From NCBI GenBank assembly GCA_016178015.1, contig JACOUB010000035.1, positions 1 through 44,923 of the forward strand: a stretch of DNA of 44,923 bases. The letters run 5' to 3'. Shown piece after piece: positions 7,262 through 18,884 of this stretch; within the stretch, counting starts at the first letter, position 1, and each line of letters opens with the position of its first letter. Position numbers and translations under genes: made by a program. Below the pieces are notes generated by a model. The model saw nothing but the letters and a program-made list of their open reading frames with translations, made no database searches and was not told where the DNA came from. The stretch comes from Methylocystis sp. GTDB lineage: Bacteria > Pseudomonadota > Alphaproteobacteria > Rhizobiales > Beijerinckiaceae.

Positions 7262-7848
7262 ATGACGATTCGAGAACGAAATCAAGTGGCTTCAGACGGA
7301 GCGGAGCTTTCCGGCGCGGCGGGACGATATGCGGCGGCTCTTTACGAGCTGGCGTCGGACTCGCGCGCTGCCGAGCAAGTCGCGAAGGCGCTCGCCGCGT
7401 TCGGCCGCCTGATCGAAGGGAGCGCGGACCTCCAGCGCCTGGTGAAGAGCCCGGTGTTTTCGGCGCAAGAGCAAATCAGGGCGCTCGACCCAATCCTGGC
7501 GCGGGCCAAAATCTCGGGCGTCGCCGCGAATTTTATCCGGTTTGTCGCCTCCAAGCGACGCCTGTTCGCGCTCCCCGCCATGATCTCGGCCTATCAACGC
7601 CGTCACGACGAAGCCAAGGGCGTCGTTCGGGCCGCCGTGACCGTCGCCGCGCCGCTCGCCCGACGGCATGAGCGGGCGCTGCAGCAGGCCTTGACCAGCG
7701 TCACCGGCGGCAAGACGGTCGAGATGAACGTCGAGGTCGATCCGTCGATCATCGGCGGGCTCAAAGTCAAGCTCGGCTCGCGCATGGTCGACGCTTCGCT
7801 CAAAACCAAGCTCAATTCGATCCGCACGCGTATGAAAGAGGTCGGCTG

Positions 7849-7849
<1 letters not shown>
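7262..7849 (+). CDS. atpH: ATP synthase F1 subunit delta
   Basis: The 195-residue protein is the peripheral-stalk subunit linking F1 (alpha-beta head) to F0 subunit b. It begins with a variable tail, then [15 protein letters not shown], the typical start of the OSCP/delta domain, and ends with the conserved segment [21 protein letters not shown]. The ATG at 7262 gives the longest form; a GTG at 7286 ([16 protein letters not shown]) looks more like relatives and may be the true start. Neither has a strong ribosome site. The stop overlaps the atpA start by one base (TGATG), so translation is coupled. It is the first gene of the F1 operon; no F0 genes are nearby, as expected for alphaproteobacteria. 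Confidence 0.93.
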
Positions 7850-9378
<1,529 letters not shown>

Positions 9379-9432
9379 AAGAGAAAAATATGACGGCCGC
9401 GAGATAATAATGAACTGTCCCAGCCCCAGCCC

Positions 9433-9509
9433 CGTCATTGCGAGCCGCAGGCGAAGCAATCCAGAACCGCGTGCGCGAACTGGATTGCTTCGCTTCGCTC
9501 GCAATGACG
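9433..9509. repeat. Inverted repeat in the atpA-atpG spacer
   Basis: The left arm CGTCATTGCGAG (9433) and a later GAAGCAATCC pair with GGATTGCTTCG and CGCAATGACG (ending 9509), giving a long imperfect hairpin. This is a widely dispersed proteobacterial intergenic repeat. Its place inside an operon means it would be transcribed and could affect mRNA stability or relative expression. Confidence 0.75.
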
Positions 9510-9543
9510 AAACAACGCCTGATGCGGAGAGGAGAGCCTGTCT

Positions 9544-10434
9544 ATGGCCTCGCTAAAAGACCTCAGAAACCGCATATCTTCCGTCAAGGCGACGCAGAAG
9601 ATCACCAAAGCCATGCAGATGGTCGCGGCGTCCAAACTGCGTCGCGCCCAGGTGGCGGTGGAGGCGGCGCGTCCCTACGCCGAGCGCATGGAGAGCGTGC
9701 TGGCCAACCTCGCGGGCGACGTAACCTCGTGCGCTCCCCCGCTGCTCGCCGGAAACGGTAGGGACGACGCCCATCTCCTGGTCGTCTGCACGGCCGAGCG
9801 TGGGCTGTGTGGGGCCTTCAACTCGACGATCGTGCGTCTTGCCCGCGAGCATATCGCGCGCCTGCACGGGCAGGAGAAGACGGTCAAGATTCTCTGCGTC
9901 GGCAAGAAGGGCTACGATCAACTGCGTCGCCAATATGAGAAGGACATCATCGACCTCATTGAACTGCGCGCGGTGCGTCAGATTGGCTTTGCAAACGGCG
10001 ACGAGATTGGCAGGAAGATCATCAAGCTGTTCGAGGACGGCGCATTCGACGTCGCCACTTTGTTCTTCTCGCGCTACAAATCGGTGATCGCGCAGATTCC
10101 GACGGCGATGCAGCTTATTCCGGCCCAGATTCCCGCCAGCGCGACGAGCCGGGAAGCGGGCAAGGGCGGCGCGCAGGCGGTCTACGAATACGAGCCGCCC
10201 GGCCAGGACGAGATTTTGTCGACGCTGCTGCCGCGCAATATTTCCGTGCAAATGTTTCGCGCCTTGCTCGAAAACGCCGCGTCCGAGCAAGGCGCGCGCA
10301 TGAGCGCCATGGACAGCGCCACGCGCAACGCCGGCGACATGATCCGCAAGCAGACGATGCAATACAATCGCTCGCGCCAAGCCATGATCACCAAGGAACT
10401 CATCGAAATCATCTCGGGCGCCGAAGCGCTCTGA
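9544..10434 (+). CDS. atpG: ATP synthase F1 subunit gamma
   Basis: The 296-residue protein is the rotor shaft of F1. The N-terminal coiled-coil helix ([20 protein letters not shown]) contains the invariant family start, followed by the central Rossmann-like domain with [11 protein letters not shown] and the C-terminal helix ([25 protein letters not shown]) that pairs with the N-terminal helix inside the alpha-beta ring. The ribosome site GGAGAGGAG lies upstream of the ATG. The gene is separated from atpD by 30 bases and from atpA by a repeat-containing spacer. The length is normal. Confidence 0.98.
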   Translation: MASLKDLRNRISSVKATQKITKAMQMVAASKLRRAQVAVEAARPYAERMESVLANLAGDVTSCAPPLLAGNGRDDAHLLVVCTAERGLCGAFNSTIVRLAREHIARLHGQEKTVKILCVGKKGYDQLRRQYEKDIIDLIELRAVRQIGFANGDEIGRKIIKLFEDGAFDVATLFFSRYKSVIAQIPTAMQLIPAQIPASATSREAGKGGAQAVYEYEPPGQDEILSTLLPRNISVQMFRALLENAASEQGARMSAMDSATRNAGDMIRKQTMQYNRSRQAMITKELIEIISGAEAL

Positions 10435-11898
<1,464 letters not shown>

Positions 11899-11904
11899 CG
11901 GAGC

Positions 11905-11967
11905 GCGGGCCTTCAGGCCCGCATCGTGTTTCGAGCGGCGAAATGCGAGCCTGAAGGCTCGCGGTCC
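11905..11967. repeat. REP pair between atpD and atpC
   Basis: A diverged palindrome (GCGGGCC-TTCA-GGCCCGC, 11905-11922) precedes a standard copy (GCGAGCC-TGAA-GGCTCGC plus GGTCC tail, 11945-11967). These are the first of ten copies in five pairs in the window. The pair lies within the operon, shortly before atpC. Confidence 0.85.
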
Positions 11968-11984
11968 AAAAGTCGGGATTTGAC

Positions 11985-12386
11985 ATGGCAACGTTTCACT
12001 TCGAACTCGTCTCGCCCGAAAAGCTCTTGTTTTCGGGTGATGTCGAAGCCGTCGTCGCGCCGGGCGCCGATGGTCAATTCACCGTTCTGAAAGATCATGC
12101 GCCGGTGATGGCCATGCTGAAGCCAGGCGTCGTCGAAATCACCGAGACGCCGTCGAAGAAGGAGAAGCTCTTCGTGCGCGGCGGCTTCGCCGATGTCAGC
12201 CAGGACGGTTTCACCATCCTCGCCGAACACGCCATCCCGCTGGCCGAGCTCGACGCGGCCAAAATCGACGCCGACATCAAAGACGTGCGCGAGGACATCG
12301 CCGACGCGAAGACCGACGAAGCCCGCCGCGCCGCCAGCGAGAAGCTCGCGCAACTGCAAGAGGTCAAGGCCGCTCTGGGATTGTGA
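11985..12386 (+). CDS. atpC: ATP synthase F1 subunit epsilon
   Basis: The 133-residue protein closes the F1 operon. It is the small rotor subunit that links gamma to the c-ring and can inhibit ATP hydrolysis. The N-terminal beta-sandwich ([30 protein letters not shown] contains the family start; [12 protein letters not shown]-like [16 protein letters not shown] follows) and a C-terminal helical hairpin (residues about 90-133) are visible. Upstream lies a REP pair, and no good Shine-Dalgarno sequence is visible before the ATG, so its translation may depend on the upstream gene or be weaker. It runs toward the convergent ATPase pair. Confidence 0.95.
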   Translation: MATFHFELVSPEKLLFSGDVEAVVAPGADGQFTVLKDHAPVMAMLKPGVVEITETPSKKEKLFVRGGFADVSQDGFTILAEHAIPLAELDAAKIDADIKDVREDIADAKTDEARRAASEKLAQLQEVKAALGL

Positions 12387-12393
12387 GGGGTTG

Positions 12394-12433
12394 GGCAGTC
12401 GGCAGTCTAGCAGGAACATAACTGCCGACTGCC
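12394..12433. terminator. 13-bp perfect inverted repeat between atpC and the convergent ATPase gene
   Basis: GGCAGTCGGCAGT (12394-12406) and ACTGCCGACTGCC (12421-12433) pair exactly around a 14-base loop. Placement in the 56-base gap between convergent genes suggests a bidirectional terminator or processing site, although no T-run follows. It may also be a dispersed repeat. Confidence 0.55.
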
Positions 12434-12442
12434 TACTGCCCG

Positions 12443-13156
12443 CTATCGCAAGAACTCCGCGCCCTCCAGCTCCAGCCGCATTTCGAAATTCTGGAATTGC
12501 GTGAAAATCGGCGTCAGCCAAGCCTTCAGGCCGGCGCGCACGACGATCGACATGTCCGACGGCGCCGCGAGCAGGAACCGCGACAGCGAAAATCCCGGAA
12601 CCTCCAGCGCCTTGGCGATCGGACCGTTGAGGGCGGCGATGACGAACTTCCGGCGGGCTGGATAACGCGCCAGAATCTCATGCGCCTTTGCGCCGAGCGG
12701 CGCCGCTCCTTCGTTGTTCACGACGATCATCGTCTGATCGCGCCAAGCCGCGGCAAGCGCCAACGCGCCGGCCAGCGCCGTCTCGGTCGCATCGGCATGG
12801 AACAGGACGACAGGCTCGACGCCGCTCCTGCGGGCCTCCTCGATGAAGCCGATGTCCTTCACGGTCGCGAAGAAACGCTCATAGGATCGATGCCAGACGT
12901 CGACGACCTTGGGGATTTCATCATGCACGAGCAGCCGATCGAACAGCGCAATCTGGCCCCTGATGTCGGTTGCGTCGATCACGCGCACGACATCGCCGAA
13001 CAAGGGGCCATAGGTCGGTTCGTGCGGATCGGTGTCGAAGCCCTCGACTGGTTGGTTCCGCGCCAGGTAAAAGTCCGTCAGCAAGCGCGCCGTCGTCGAA
13101 ACGCCGGTGCGCGCATGCGGCGAGCAGACGATGAACACGATGGTGCGCCGTCTCAT
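12443..13156 (-). CDS. MinD/ParA-like protein with degenerate P-loop
   Basis: The 237-residue protein has the overall ParA/MinD fold pattern: an N-terminal strand then SPHARTGVSTTARLL at the P-loop position, an FDTDPHEPTYG segment at the position of the ParA switch region, and a VVNNEG strand resembling the NKxD-like site. The canonical KGGxGKT is replaced: the catalytic P-loop Lys appears as Ser (GVSTT) and the signature Lys is missing, so ATP hydrolysis is doubtful. It follows a gene with an intact motif by 55 bases on the same strand, so they probably work as a pair, one active and one regulatory or structural. Function unknown; no partition (ParB) gene or chemosensory gene is adjacent. 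Confidence 0.65.
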   Translation of the reverse strand: MRRRTIVFIVCSPHARTGVSTTARLLTDFYLARNQPVEGFDTDPHEPTYGPLFGDVVRVIDATDIRGQIALFDRLLVHDEIPKVVDVWHRSYERFFATVKDIGFIEEARRSGVEPVVLFHADATETALAGALALAAAWRDQTMIVVNNEGAAPLGAKAHEILARYPARRKFVIAALNGPIAKALEVPGFSLSRFLLAAPSDMSIVVRAGLKAWLTPIFTQFQNFEMRLELEGAEFLR

Positions 13157-13211
13157 CCCGCGATCCTCGCGCCGTCGCTCCAGGGCGACCGGACCTACGG
13201 CGCCCCGATCT

Positions 13212-14057
13212 TCAGCGGTCCTTGCCGCCCCTGCCGGCGATCAGGTCGAGCAGCTCGACGCGATCGAATTCGTCGGCGATCTTGTTCTGCCAAGTGCGCA
13301 CGTAGCCGCGCAGAACGAAGGAATGATTGGCCGGCTCGCCATTCATGCCCTTGTTGGCGACGAAAGCCGAGAACGGCGTTCCCGCGATCTCGACCTGCTC
13401 GTAAGACATCTCGTTGAGCTTGGGGATGGTTATCTCGCCGGCGGTTCGCACCTTTTCGAAATATTTCCGATGGGTCAACGGATCCCATTCGAAGAAGGTG
13501 GTGTCGTTGACATGGTTCTTGACCATGAAATAATAAGCGTCTTGCACATGGGAAGCGATTTCGCCGATTTCATCGAGCGAGGCGATCGACGAGCCGAGCA
13601 CATGGAAAAGGATGAAGTTGACCTCTCCCTCCTTCACCGCCTCGAGGAAGCCCGTGTCCCGTAAGGCGTCCAGTGCCGGCCCCAATCCGCCGGCGCGCAC
13701 GTCGATGACGCTGACCTTGACCTCCGCCGTGTTCAAGGTGTCGATGATCTTCATCTGATCCGATGGCGAGGTCATATCGACGACGCTGGTCTGCTCGGGT
13801 TGAAATCGATGCAGCGTGCCGCGTGGCGTCTCCGTGTCGAAGGCGCGCGTCAATACGTTGTTGGCGGCCAGATAATCGAGCAGGGCGCGTGCGACGGTGG
13901 TCTTGCCCACGCCGCCTTTATCCGCGCCGACCAGAATAACGGCAGGTTTCATCTTGCGCACCGCTCCTGAGCTCGCCCCTTTCGCCTTCGGCGCGACGGG
14001 CGGCTGTTCCTGTCGAGACGAAACGTTTCTTTTCTCTCTTGAAGGTTTGTAAGCCAT
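13212..14057 (-). CDS. MinD/ParA-like P-loop ATPase
   Basis: The 281-residue protein starts at the ATG at 14057; another in-frame ATG exists at 14123 but its first 22 residues have no family character. Residues 1-35 are a basic, likely disordered tail. VILVGADKGGVGKTTVARAL holds a complete deviant Walker A motif with both lysines. A downstream FDTETPRGTLHRF and VIDVRAGGLGPALD correspond to the switch and Walker B-like segments. The rest has few matches to classical ParA, and the C-terminal half (HVQDAYYFMVKNHVNDTTFFEW and beyond) is distinctive. ATPases of this class position cargo such as plasmids, flagella or enzymes on membrane or nucleoid. Cargo unknown. It is divergent from the sulfate-reduction operon, with a shared 306-base upstream region. 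Confidence 0.75.
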   Translation of the reverse strand: MAYKPSREKRNVSSRQEQPPVAPKAKGASSGAVRKMKPAVILVGADKGGVGKTTVARALLDYLAANNVLTRAFDTETPRGTLHRFQPEQTSVVDMTSPSDQMKIIDTLNTAEVKVSVIDVRAGGLGPALDALRDTGFLEAVKEGEVNFILFHVLGSSIASLDEIGEIASHVQDAYYFMVKNHVNDTTFFEWDPLTHRKYFEKVRTAGEITIPKLNEMSYEQVEIAGTPFSAFVANKGMNGEPANHSFVLRGYVRTWQNKIADEFDRVELLDLIAGRGGKDR

Positions 14058-14363
14058 GATGGCGCACCTATAGCACCGAAAGCCAGCCGTTGACCAACCG
14101 TTATGAAAGTCCCCGCCGATCACAGTTTGCGGCGCGCCGATGGTGGCGCCTCATGGCGTTTTTTGCCAAGGCGGCGGCGCGGCCGGCTGATTTGGCGATA
14201 TTTTACTGACAAGATATGTTGTTTTTCCAACAGTCGGCATCTAGGAAGTGAATTGACATTCGGACGATCAAGCGTATGTAACGTTCGTAATATAGAACGA
14301 GCGCGCCCGCAACCGGTCGCGTTCACGATCCGGCCATAGCGAGCGCAGAGCTGAGAGGACGTG
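14058..14363. other. Divergent intergenic region (ATPase pair / cys operon)
   Basis: About 306 bases without a gene. It contains the candidate cys promoter (14253-14280) followed by a short CGTTC-N8-GAACG inverted repeat (14282-14299). The left half is GC-rich with no clear signal seen for the minus-strand gene. Confidence 0.5.
14253..14280 (+). promoter_or_regulatory. Sigma-70-type promoter of the cys operon
   Basis: A perfect TTGACA (14253-14258) lies 16 bases before TATGTA (14275-14280). The predicted start is near 14287, giving a leader of about 75 bases before the ferredoxin ATG. CGTTC (14282-14286) and GAACG (14295-14299) overlap the predicted start and could bind a repressor. Confidence 0.55.
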
Positions 14364-14675
14364 ATGAGTTTGATCCACGTCGAGGATGTAGACGGCAGCA
14401 TTCATGACCTCGAGCCGGTGGAAGGCTGGCGGGTCATGGAGATTCTGCGTGGCCACGGCATCGGCATGGAAGGAACGTGCGGCGGCGCCGTGGCTTGCGC
14501 GTCCTGCCACGTGATCCTGGATCCGGAATGGGCCGCGAAAGTTCCGCCGCCGCGCGAGGAGGAACTCTACAAGCTCGACGAGCTGCCCCTCGTTCAGGAC
14601 ACCTCGCGCCTGTCGTGTCAGATCATCTGGTCCGGCGAGCTCGATGGATTGCGACTGAAGCTCGTCGAGGAATGA
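14364..14675 (+). CDS. [2Fe-2S] ferredoxin, adrenodoxin/vertebrate type
   Basis: The 103-residue protein carries cysteines at 39, 45, 48 and 85. The C-x5-C-x2-C-x36-C spacing is the same as in adrenodoxin-type ferredoxins and holds one [2Fe-2S] cluster. The start ATG at 14364 is preferred over the adjacent GTG at 14361 because of the AGAGG five bases upstream. The gene leads the cys operon, and the next gene starts two bases after its stop. Because no flavoprotein CysJ is encoded here and the sulfite reductase lacks a flavin domain, the ferredoxin is the obvious electron donor candidate. That is inference from gene order. Confidence 0.85.
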   Translation: MSLIHVEDVDGSIHDLEPVEGWRVMEILRGHGIGMEGTCGGAVACASCHVILDPEWAAKVPPPREEELYKLDELPLVQDTSRLSCQIIWSGELDGLRLKLVEE

Positions 14676-14677
14676 CC

Positions 14678-15007
14678 ATGGCCGGCCTCGAACGCCCGCA
14701 GATTCTCCTGGCCAGCGACCTTGCGCACGGCGATGTCGTCTTTCTCGGCGCGTCGGGTTGGGAGCGCGACTGCCATCGTGCGAAAATCGTTTATGACAGC
14801 GACGCGGCGGCGGCGCTGCAAGCTTTCGGCCAGGCGGAAATCGCCAAAAATCATGTCGTCGATGTCTACCTGGCCGATGTGGCGGTCGACGCGAGCGGCG
14901 CGCCGGAACCGCTTCATTATCGCGAGAAAATACGCGCGCTCGGTCCGAGCGTGCGGCGCGATCTCGGCAAGCAGGCATGGTTGAGGCGATCGGGAGACGC
15001 GATGTGA
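14678..15007 (+). CDS. DUF2849 protein of the sulfite reductase operon
   Basis: The 109-residue protein starts at the ATG at 14678, placed about six bases after GAGGA; an in-frame ATG at 14672 overlaps the ferredoxin stop but is too close to the ribosome site. Its sequence (ASDLAHGDVVFLG, DVYLADVAVDASGAPEPLHYREKIRALGPSVR) matches the DUF2849 family, which is found almost only next to cysI-type genes in alphaproteobacteria. The fold is small alpha-beta; no cofactor motif is visible. A role in assembly or electron transfer of sulfite reductase is a guess from context. The stop overlaps the next start in a GTGA. Confidence 0.8.
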   Translation: MAGLERPQILLASDLAHGDVVFLGASGWERDCHRAKIVYDSDAAAALQAFGQAEIAKNHVVDVYLADVAVDASGAPEPLHYREKIRALGPSVRRDLGKQAWLRRSGDAM

Positions 15008-16728
15008 CCGCGCACGATCCAGTCCTTCCTTCGCGCCCCAACGCTGGCGGCACGACGTACGTTTATGATCAGTTCGACGCCGCCTTCGTGCGCGAGCGCG
15101 TCGCCGAGTTTCGTGAACAGGTGGAGCGCCGTCTTGCCGGAGCGCTGACCGAGGACGAATTCCGACCCTTCCGTCTGATGAATGGGCTCTATCTGCAGCT
15201 GCACGCCTATATGCTGCGCATCGCCATCCCTTACGGCACGCTCACCGCGCGGCAGTTGCGGCAACTCGCCTACATCGCCGATCAATGGGATCAAGGCTAC
15301 GGGCATTTCACCACCCGCCAGAACCTCCAATACAATTGGCCGAAACTGGTCGACGTGCCCGATATCCTGGACGCGCTTGCCGACGTCGACATGCACGCGA
15401 TCCAGACCTCCGGCAATTGCATTCGCAATATCACCGCCGATCACTTCGCCGGCGTCGCCGCCGACGAAATCGAAGACCCGCGTCCGACCGCCGAATTCTT
15501 GCGGCAATGGTCGAGCGCCCATTCCGAGTTCAGCTTCCTGCCGCGCAAGTTCAAATTCGCGGTGACCGGCGCCGAACATGACCGCGCCGCGATCATGGTG
15601 CATGACATCGGCTTGCGCATCGTCAAGAGCCCTGCTGGCGAGATCGGCTATCAGGTCGCGGTCGGCGGCGGCCTCGGCCGCTCGCCCTTCATCTGCAAGG
15701 TGGTGCGCGAGTTCCTGCCGCGCGCCGATCTTCTTGCCTATCTCGAAGCGATCATGCGGACATACAACCGCTTCGGCCGCCGCGACAACAAATTCAAGGC
15801 GCGCATCAAAATCCTCGTGCATGAGCGGGGACTGGACGAGATACGCGAGGCGGTCGAGGCGGAGTTCGCCGCCATGGACCGCGCGCCTTTCGCTTACGAC
15901 ACGCAAGAATTCGTGCGCATCGCCGCTTTTTTCGCGCCGCCGTCATATGCGAAGCTGCCGGCGCGCTCCGCATCGCTCGAAACCGCCAAACTCGAGAATC
16001 GTGATTTCGCCGATTTCGTCAGCGTCAATGTCGCGGAGCACAAGATCGACGGGTACGCGATCGTCACCGTGTCCTTAAAGCCAATCGGCGGCATTCCCGG
16101 CGACGCTGCGTCGCATCAGATGCGCGTCCTCGCCGATCTTGCCGAAAAGTTTGGCCTCGGAGAATTGCGCGTCAGCCATGCGCAAAACATCATTCTTCCG
16201 CATGTCAAGAAGGATGATCTTTTTGCTCTCTGGCGCGCTCTCGACACGGCGGGGTTGGCGACGGCCAACGCCGGGCTCGTCTCAGACATCATTTCCTGCC
16301 CCGGCCTCGATTACTGCTCGCTGGCGACGGCGCGTTCTATTCCAATCGCGCAGGCCATTTCGCGTCGCTTCGCCGATCTCGAGCGCCAGCGCCGCATCGG
16401 CGAGCTGGGCGTCAAGATCTCCGGCTGCGTCAACGCCTGCGGCCATCACCATGTCGGCGCGATCGGCATTCTCGGCCTCGAGAAGAAAGGCGCGGAGTCG
16501 TACCAGATCACCCTTGGCGGCGACCCGACGTTCGAAGCGTCGATCGGCGAGCTGCTGGGGCCGGGGGTCAGCGCCGAGCAGGTTCCGGAGGTGATCGAAC
16601 ACATCGTCGAATTTTATCTCGCCGAGCGGCAAGGAGACGAGCGTTTCATCGACACGTGGCGGCGTATCGGCCATCAGCGTTTCAAGGAACTGGCGTGGCG
16701 GGAGGGTGAAGATGGCTCTGATATCTGA
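15004..16728 (+). CDS. cysI: Ferredoxin-type nitrite/sulfite reductase hemoprotein
   Basis: The 574-residue protein starts at the GTG at 15004: GGGAG lies 7 bases upstream and the codon overlaps the preceding stop. It reduces sulfite to sulfide with six electrons (family members may act on nitrite). Two ferredoxin-like half domains frame siroheme/[4Fe-4S] halves. The cluster cysteines are C432, C438 (SCPGLDYC, C-x5-C) and C475, C479 (SGCVNACGHHH, C-x3-C); the siroheme-contact segment HFTTRQNLQYNW is present. No flavin domain follows. Neighbours cysH, cysD and cysN settle the pathway as sulfate assimilation rather than nitrate use. The 3' end overlaps the next gene by 17 bases. The gene fits ferredoxin- rather than NADPH-dependent enzymes. 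Confidence 0.93.
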   Translation: MTAHDPVLPSRPNAGGTTYVYDQFDAAFVRERVAEFREQVERRLAGALTEDEFRPFRLMNGLYLQLHAYMLRIAIPYGTLTARQLRQLAYIADQWDQGYGHFTTRQNLQYNWPKLVDVPDILDALADVDMHAIQTSGNCIRNITADHFAGVAADEIEDPRPTAEFLRQWSSAHSEFSFLPRKFKFAVTGAEHDRAAIMVHDIGLRIVKSPAGEIGYQVAVGGGLGRSPFICKVVREFLPRADLLAYLEAIMRTYNRFGRRDNKFKARIKILVHERGLDEIREAVEAEFAAMDRAPFAYDTQEFVRIAAFFAPPSYAKLPARSASLETAKLENRDFADFVSVNVAEHKIDGYAIVTVSLKPIGGIPGDAASHQMRVLADLAEKFGLGELRVSHAQNIILPHVKKDDLFALWRALDTAGLATANAGLVSDIISCPGLDYCSLATARSIPIAQAISRRFADLERQRRIGELGVKISGCVNACGHHHVGAIGILGLEKKGAESYQITLGGDPTFEASIGELLGPGVSAEQVPEVIEHIVEFYLAERQGDERFIDTWRRIGHQRFKELAWREGEDGSDI

Positions 16729-17215
16729 GGGCGCTTTCGTCGAGGATTCCTGGCGCCGGCTCGCTGACGAGGAAGCTTTGCCGAAGTCCGGCAAGATCAT
16801 CGTGTCGCTGTCGCGGCTGCACGCGGCTCTGCAATGGCTCGGCGCCGGCTCGGCGCTCGGCGTCTTCGTTCCCAACACGACCGATCCAGCCGCGCTCGTC
16901 GGGGCATTGCCGCGTCTTTCTCTCATCGCCATCGCCTTCCCGGCCTTCGCCGACGGGCGCGGCTTCTCGCTGGCGCGTCTGTTGCGGCGCGCCGGATTTA
17001 CCGGCGAATTGCGCGCCAGCGGACGCATCGTCGCCGATCAGTATCTGCACGCCGTGGGTTGCGGCTTCGACAGAATCGAAATCCCCGACGATCTCGCCGA
17101 GCGTCAGGGCGAAGCGCAATGGCGCGCCGCGCTTCATGCCCGCAGTCTTTCCTATCAGCGCGGCTATGGCGCCGGCGGCTCCATTCTCGAGCAACGCCGA
17201 AGGGGCGCAAAATGA
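16712..17215 (+). CDS. DUF934 protein of the sulfite reductase operon
   Basis: The 167-residue protein starts at the ATG at 16712, five bases after GGAGGG, and overlaps the cysI end by 17 bases. It belongs to DUF934: recognisable are the LGVFVPNTTDP and IAIAFPAFADGRGFSLARLLR segments, and GELRASGRIVADQYLHAVGCGFDRIEI. The family is located next to cysI in alpha- and betaproteobacteria, often called an oxidoreductase without evidence. No Cys-rich motif is visible. Likely an accessory factor for sulfite reductase. The stop overlaps the cysH start (ATGA). Confidence 0.85.
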   Translation: MALISEGAFVEDSWRRLADEEALPKSGKIIVSLSRLHAALQWLGAGSALGVFVPNTTDPAALVGALPRLSLIAIAFPAFADGRGFSLARLLRRAGFTGELRASGRIVADQYLHAVGCGFDRIEIPDDLAERQGEAQWRAALHARSLSYQRGYGAGGSILEQRRRGAK

Positions 17216-17970
17216 AGCTTTCGCTGGCGCAAGTTCTCGAGCCTCGTCTCGCCGCGCTCGATCTCGATCATCGCTTGCAATTGGCGCGCGAGCTCATTCC
17301 GGGCCGCATCGTCTTTACGACGAGCTTTGGGCTCGAGGATCAGCTGATTACGCATGCGATTTTCACGGCTGGGCTCGATATCGAGGTCGTCACCATCGAT
17401 ACGGGCCGCCTGTTTCCGCAAACCTACGATGTTTGGGCGCAAACCGAAGCGCGCTACGCGCGCCGCATCGGCGCCGTCTATCCGCAGGCGCAGGCGCTCG
17501 AGGAGCTTGTGGCCGAGCGGGGAATAAACGGCTTTTACAAATCCGTCGACAACCGCAAGGCGTGCTGCCATGTGCGCAAGGTCGAACCGCTCGCACGTCT
17601 CCTCTCGGGAGCGTCGGCCTGGGTCACGGGTCTGCGCGCCGATCAATCGCAGGAGCGCGCCACAGCAGCCTTGGCCGAATTTGACGCTGGCCATAGGCTT
17701 TTGAAGATCAATCCTCTTGCGGATTATGCGCGCGAGGCCGTGGTCGCGCTGGTCGAGGCGTTCAGCGTCCCGGTGAACGAACTTCATGCGCAGGGCTTCA
17801 TCTCCATCGGCTGCGCGCCCTGCACGCGCGCCATCGAGCCCGGCGAAGCGGAACGGGCCGGACGCTGGTGGTGGGAGAACGAAGGCAACAAAGAATGCGG
17901 TCTGCACGTCACCGAGAGCGGCGAACTGCGGCGCGGACCGGCGCCCATCGATACGGAGACGACGCGATGA
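17212..17970 (+). CDS. cysH: Phosphoadenylyl/adenylyl-sulfate reductase (APS-type, with [4Fe-4S])
   Basis: The 252-residue enzyme reduces activated sulfate to sulfite. Two Cys pairs are present: C118-C119 (KACCHVRK) and C201-x2-C204 (GCAPCTR), which bind the [4Fe-4S] cluster typical of APS reductases. The redox-active Cys229 sits in KECGLH near the C-terminus. FGLEDQLI and TIDTGRLFP hold the substrate site. The presence of both Cys pairs implies use of APS directly, and no cysC kinase is seen nearby, which agrees. The start overlaps the upstream stop, and the end overlaps cysD in ATGA, so the operon is translationally coupled throughout. Confidence 0.95.
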   Translation: MKLSLAQVLEPRLAALDLDHRLQLARELIPGRIVFTTSFGLEDQLITHAIFTAGLDIEVVTIDTGRLFPQTYDVWAQTEARYARRIGAVYPQAQALEELVAERGINGFYKSVDNRKACCHVRKVEPLARLLSGASAWVTGLRADQSQERATAALAEFDAGHRLLKINPLADYAREAVVALVEAFSVPVNELHAQGFISIGCAPCTRAIEPGEAERAGRWWWENEGNKECGLHVTESGELRRGPAPIDTETTR

Positions 17971-18884
17971 CGGCGGTTGCCACAAAACAGCTCGGTCATC
18001 TCGATCGGCTCGAGTCCGAGAGCATCCACATCATGCGCGAAGTCGTCGCCGAGTGCGAGCGGCCGGTGATGCTCTATTCGAGCGGCAAAGACTCGGCGGC
18101 GATGCTGCATCTGGCGATAAAGGCCTTCTATCCGTCGAAGCCGCCGTTTCCTCTCCTCCATGTCGACACCATGTGGAAATTCAAGGAAATGATCGTTTTT
18201 CGCGATCGGCGCGCTCGCGAAACGGGCATGGAGTTGCTCGTTCACGTCAACCCGCAAGGCATCGAGATGAACATCGATCCATTCGTCCATGGATCGAAGT
18301 TGCACACCGAAATCATGAAGACAGAAGCGTTGAAACAAGCGCTCGATAAATGGCGTTTCGACGCGGCTTTCGGCGGCGCGCGGCGCGACGAGGAAAAATC
18401 CCGCGCCAAGGAACGCATCTTGTCGTTCCGCACGGCTCAGCATCGCTGGGACCCCAAGAGCCAGCGGCCGGAGTTCTGGCGGCTCTATAATTCGCGCAAA
18501 GGGCCAGGAGAGAGTTTGCGCGTCTTTCCTCTGTCCAATTGGACCGAAGCCGACGTGTGGGACTATATCGCACGCGAGCGCATTCCCGTCGTTCCGCTTT
18601 ACTTCGCTAAGGTACGGCCGGTGGTGAACCGTCATGGAATGTTGCTCATGCTCGATGACGAGCGGATGAAGCTTCACCCCGGCGAAGTCGTCGAATACAA
18701 GCGGGTGCGGTTTCGCACGCTTGGCTGCTACCCGCTGACCGGCGCCATCGAAAGCGCGGCGACGACGGTTGGCGAAATCATCGCCGAGATGCGCGACAGC
18801 CGGTTCTCGGAACGCCAGGGCCGGCTGATCGACCACGACGGCGCCACGTCCATGGAACAGAAGAAGCAAGAGGGATACTTCTGA
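17967..18884 (+). CDS. cysD: Sulfate adenylyltransferase subunit 2
   Basis: The 305-residue protein catalyses ATP plus sulfate to APS together with CysN. The PP-loop SSGKDS is at residues 38-43, and the C-terminal segment [20 protein letters not shown] is typical of CysD. The start at 17967 is the overlapping ATG (ATGA with cysH); the frame is open upstream but only as a shadow. The stop overlaps the cysN start by one base (TGATG). Length is as expected. The C-terminus [10 protein letters not shown] is the conserved end. It is cytosolic, although its partner has a membrane-type extension. Confidence 0.97.
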   Translation: MTAVATKQLGHLDRLESESIHIMREVVAECERPVMLYSSGKDSAAMLHLAIKAFYPSKPPFPLLHVDTMWKFKEMIVFRDRRARETGMELLVHVNPQGIEMNIDPFVHGSKLHTEIMKTEALKQALDKWRFDAAFGGARRDEEKSRAKERILSFRTAQHRWDPKSQRPEFWRLYNSRKGPGESLRVFPLSNWTEADVWDYIARERIPVVPLYFAKVRPVVNRHGMLLMLDDERMKLHPGEVVEYKRVRFRTLGCYPLTGAIESAATTVGEIIAEMRDSRFSERQGRLIDHDGATSMEQKKQEGYF

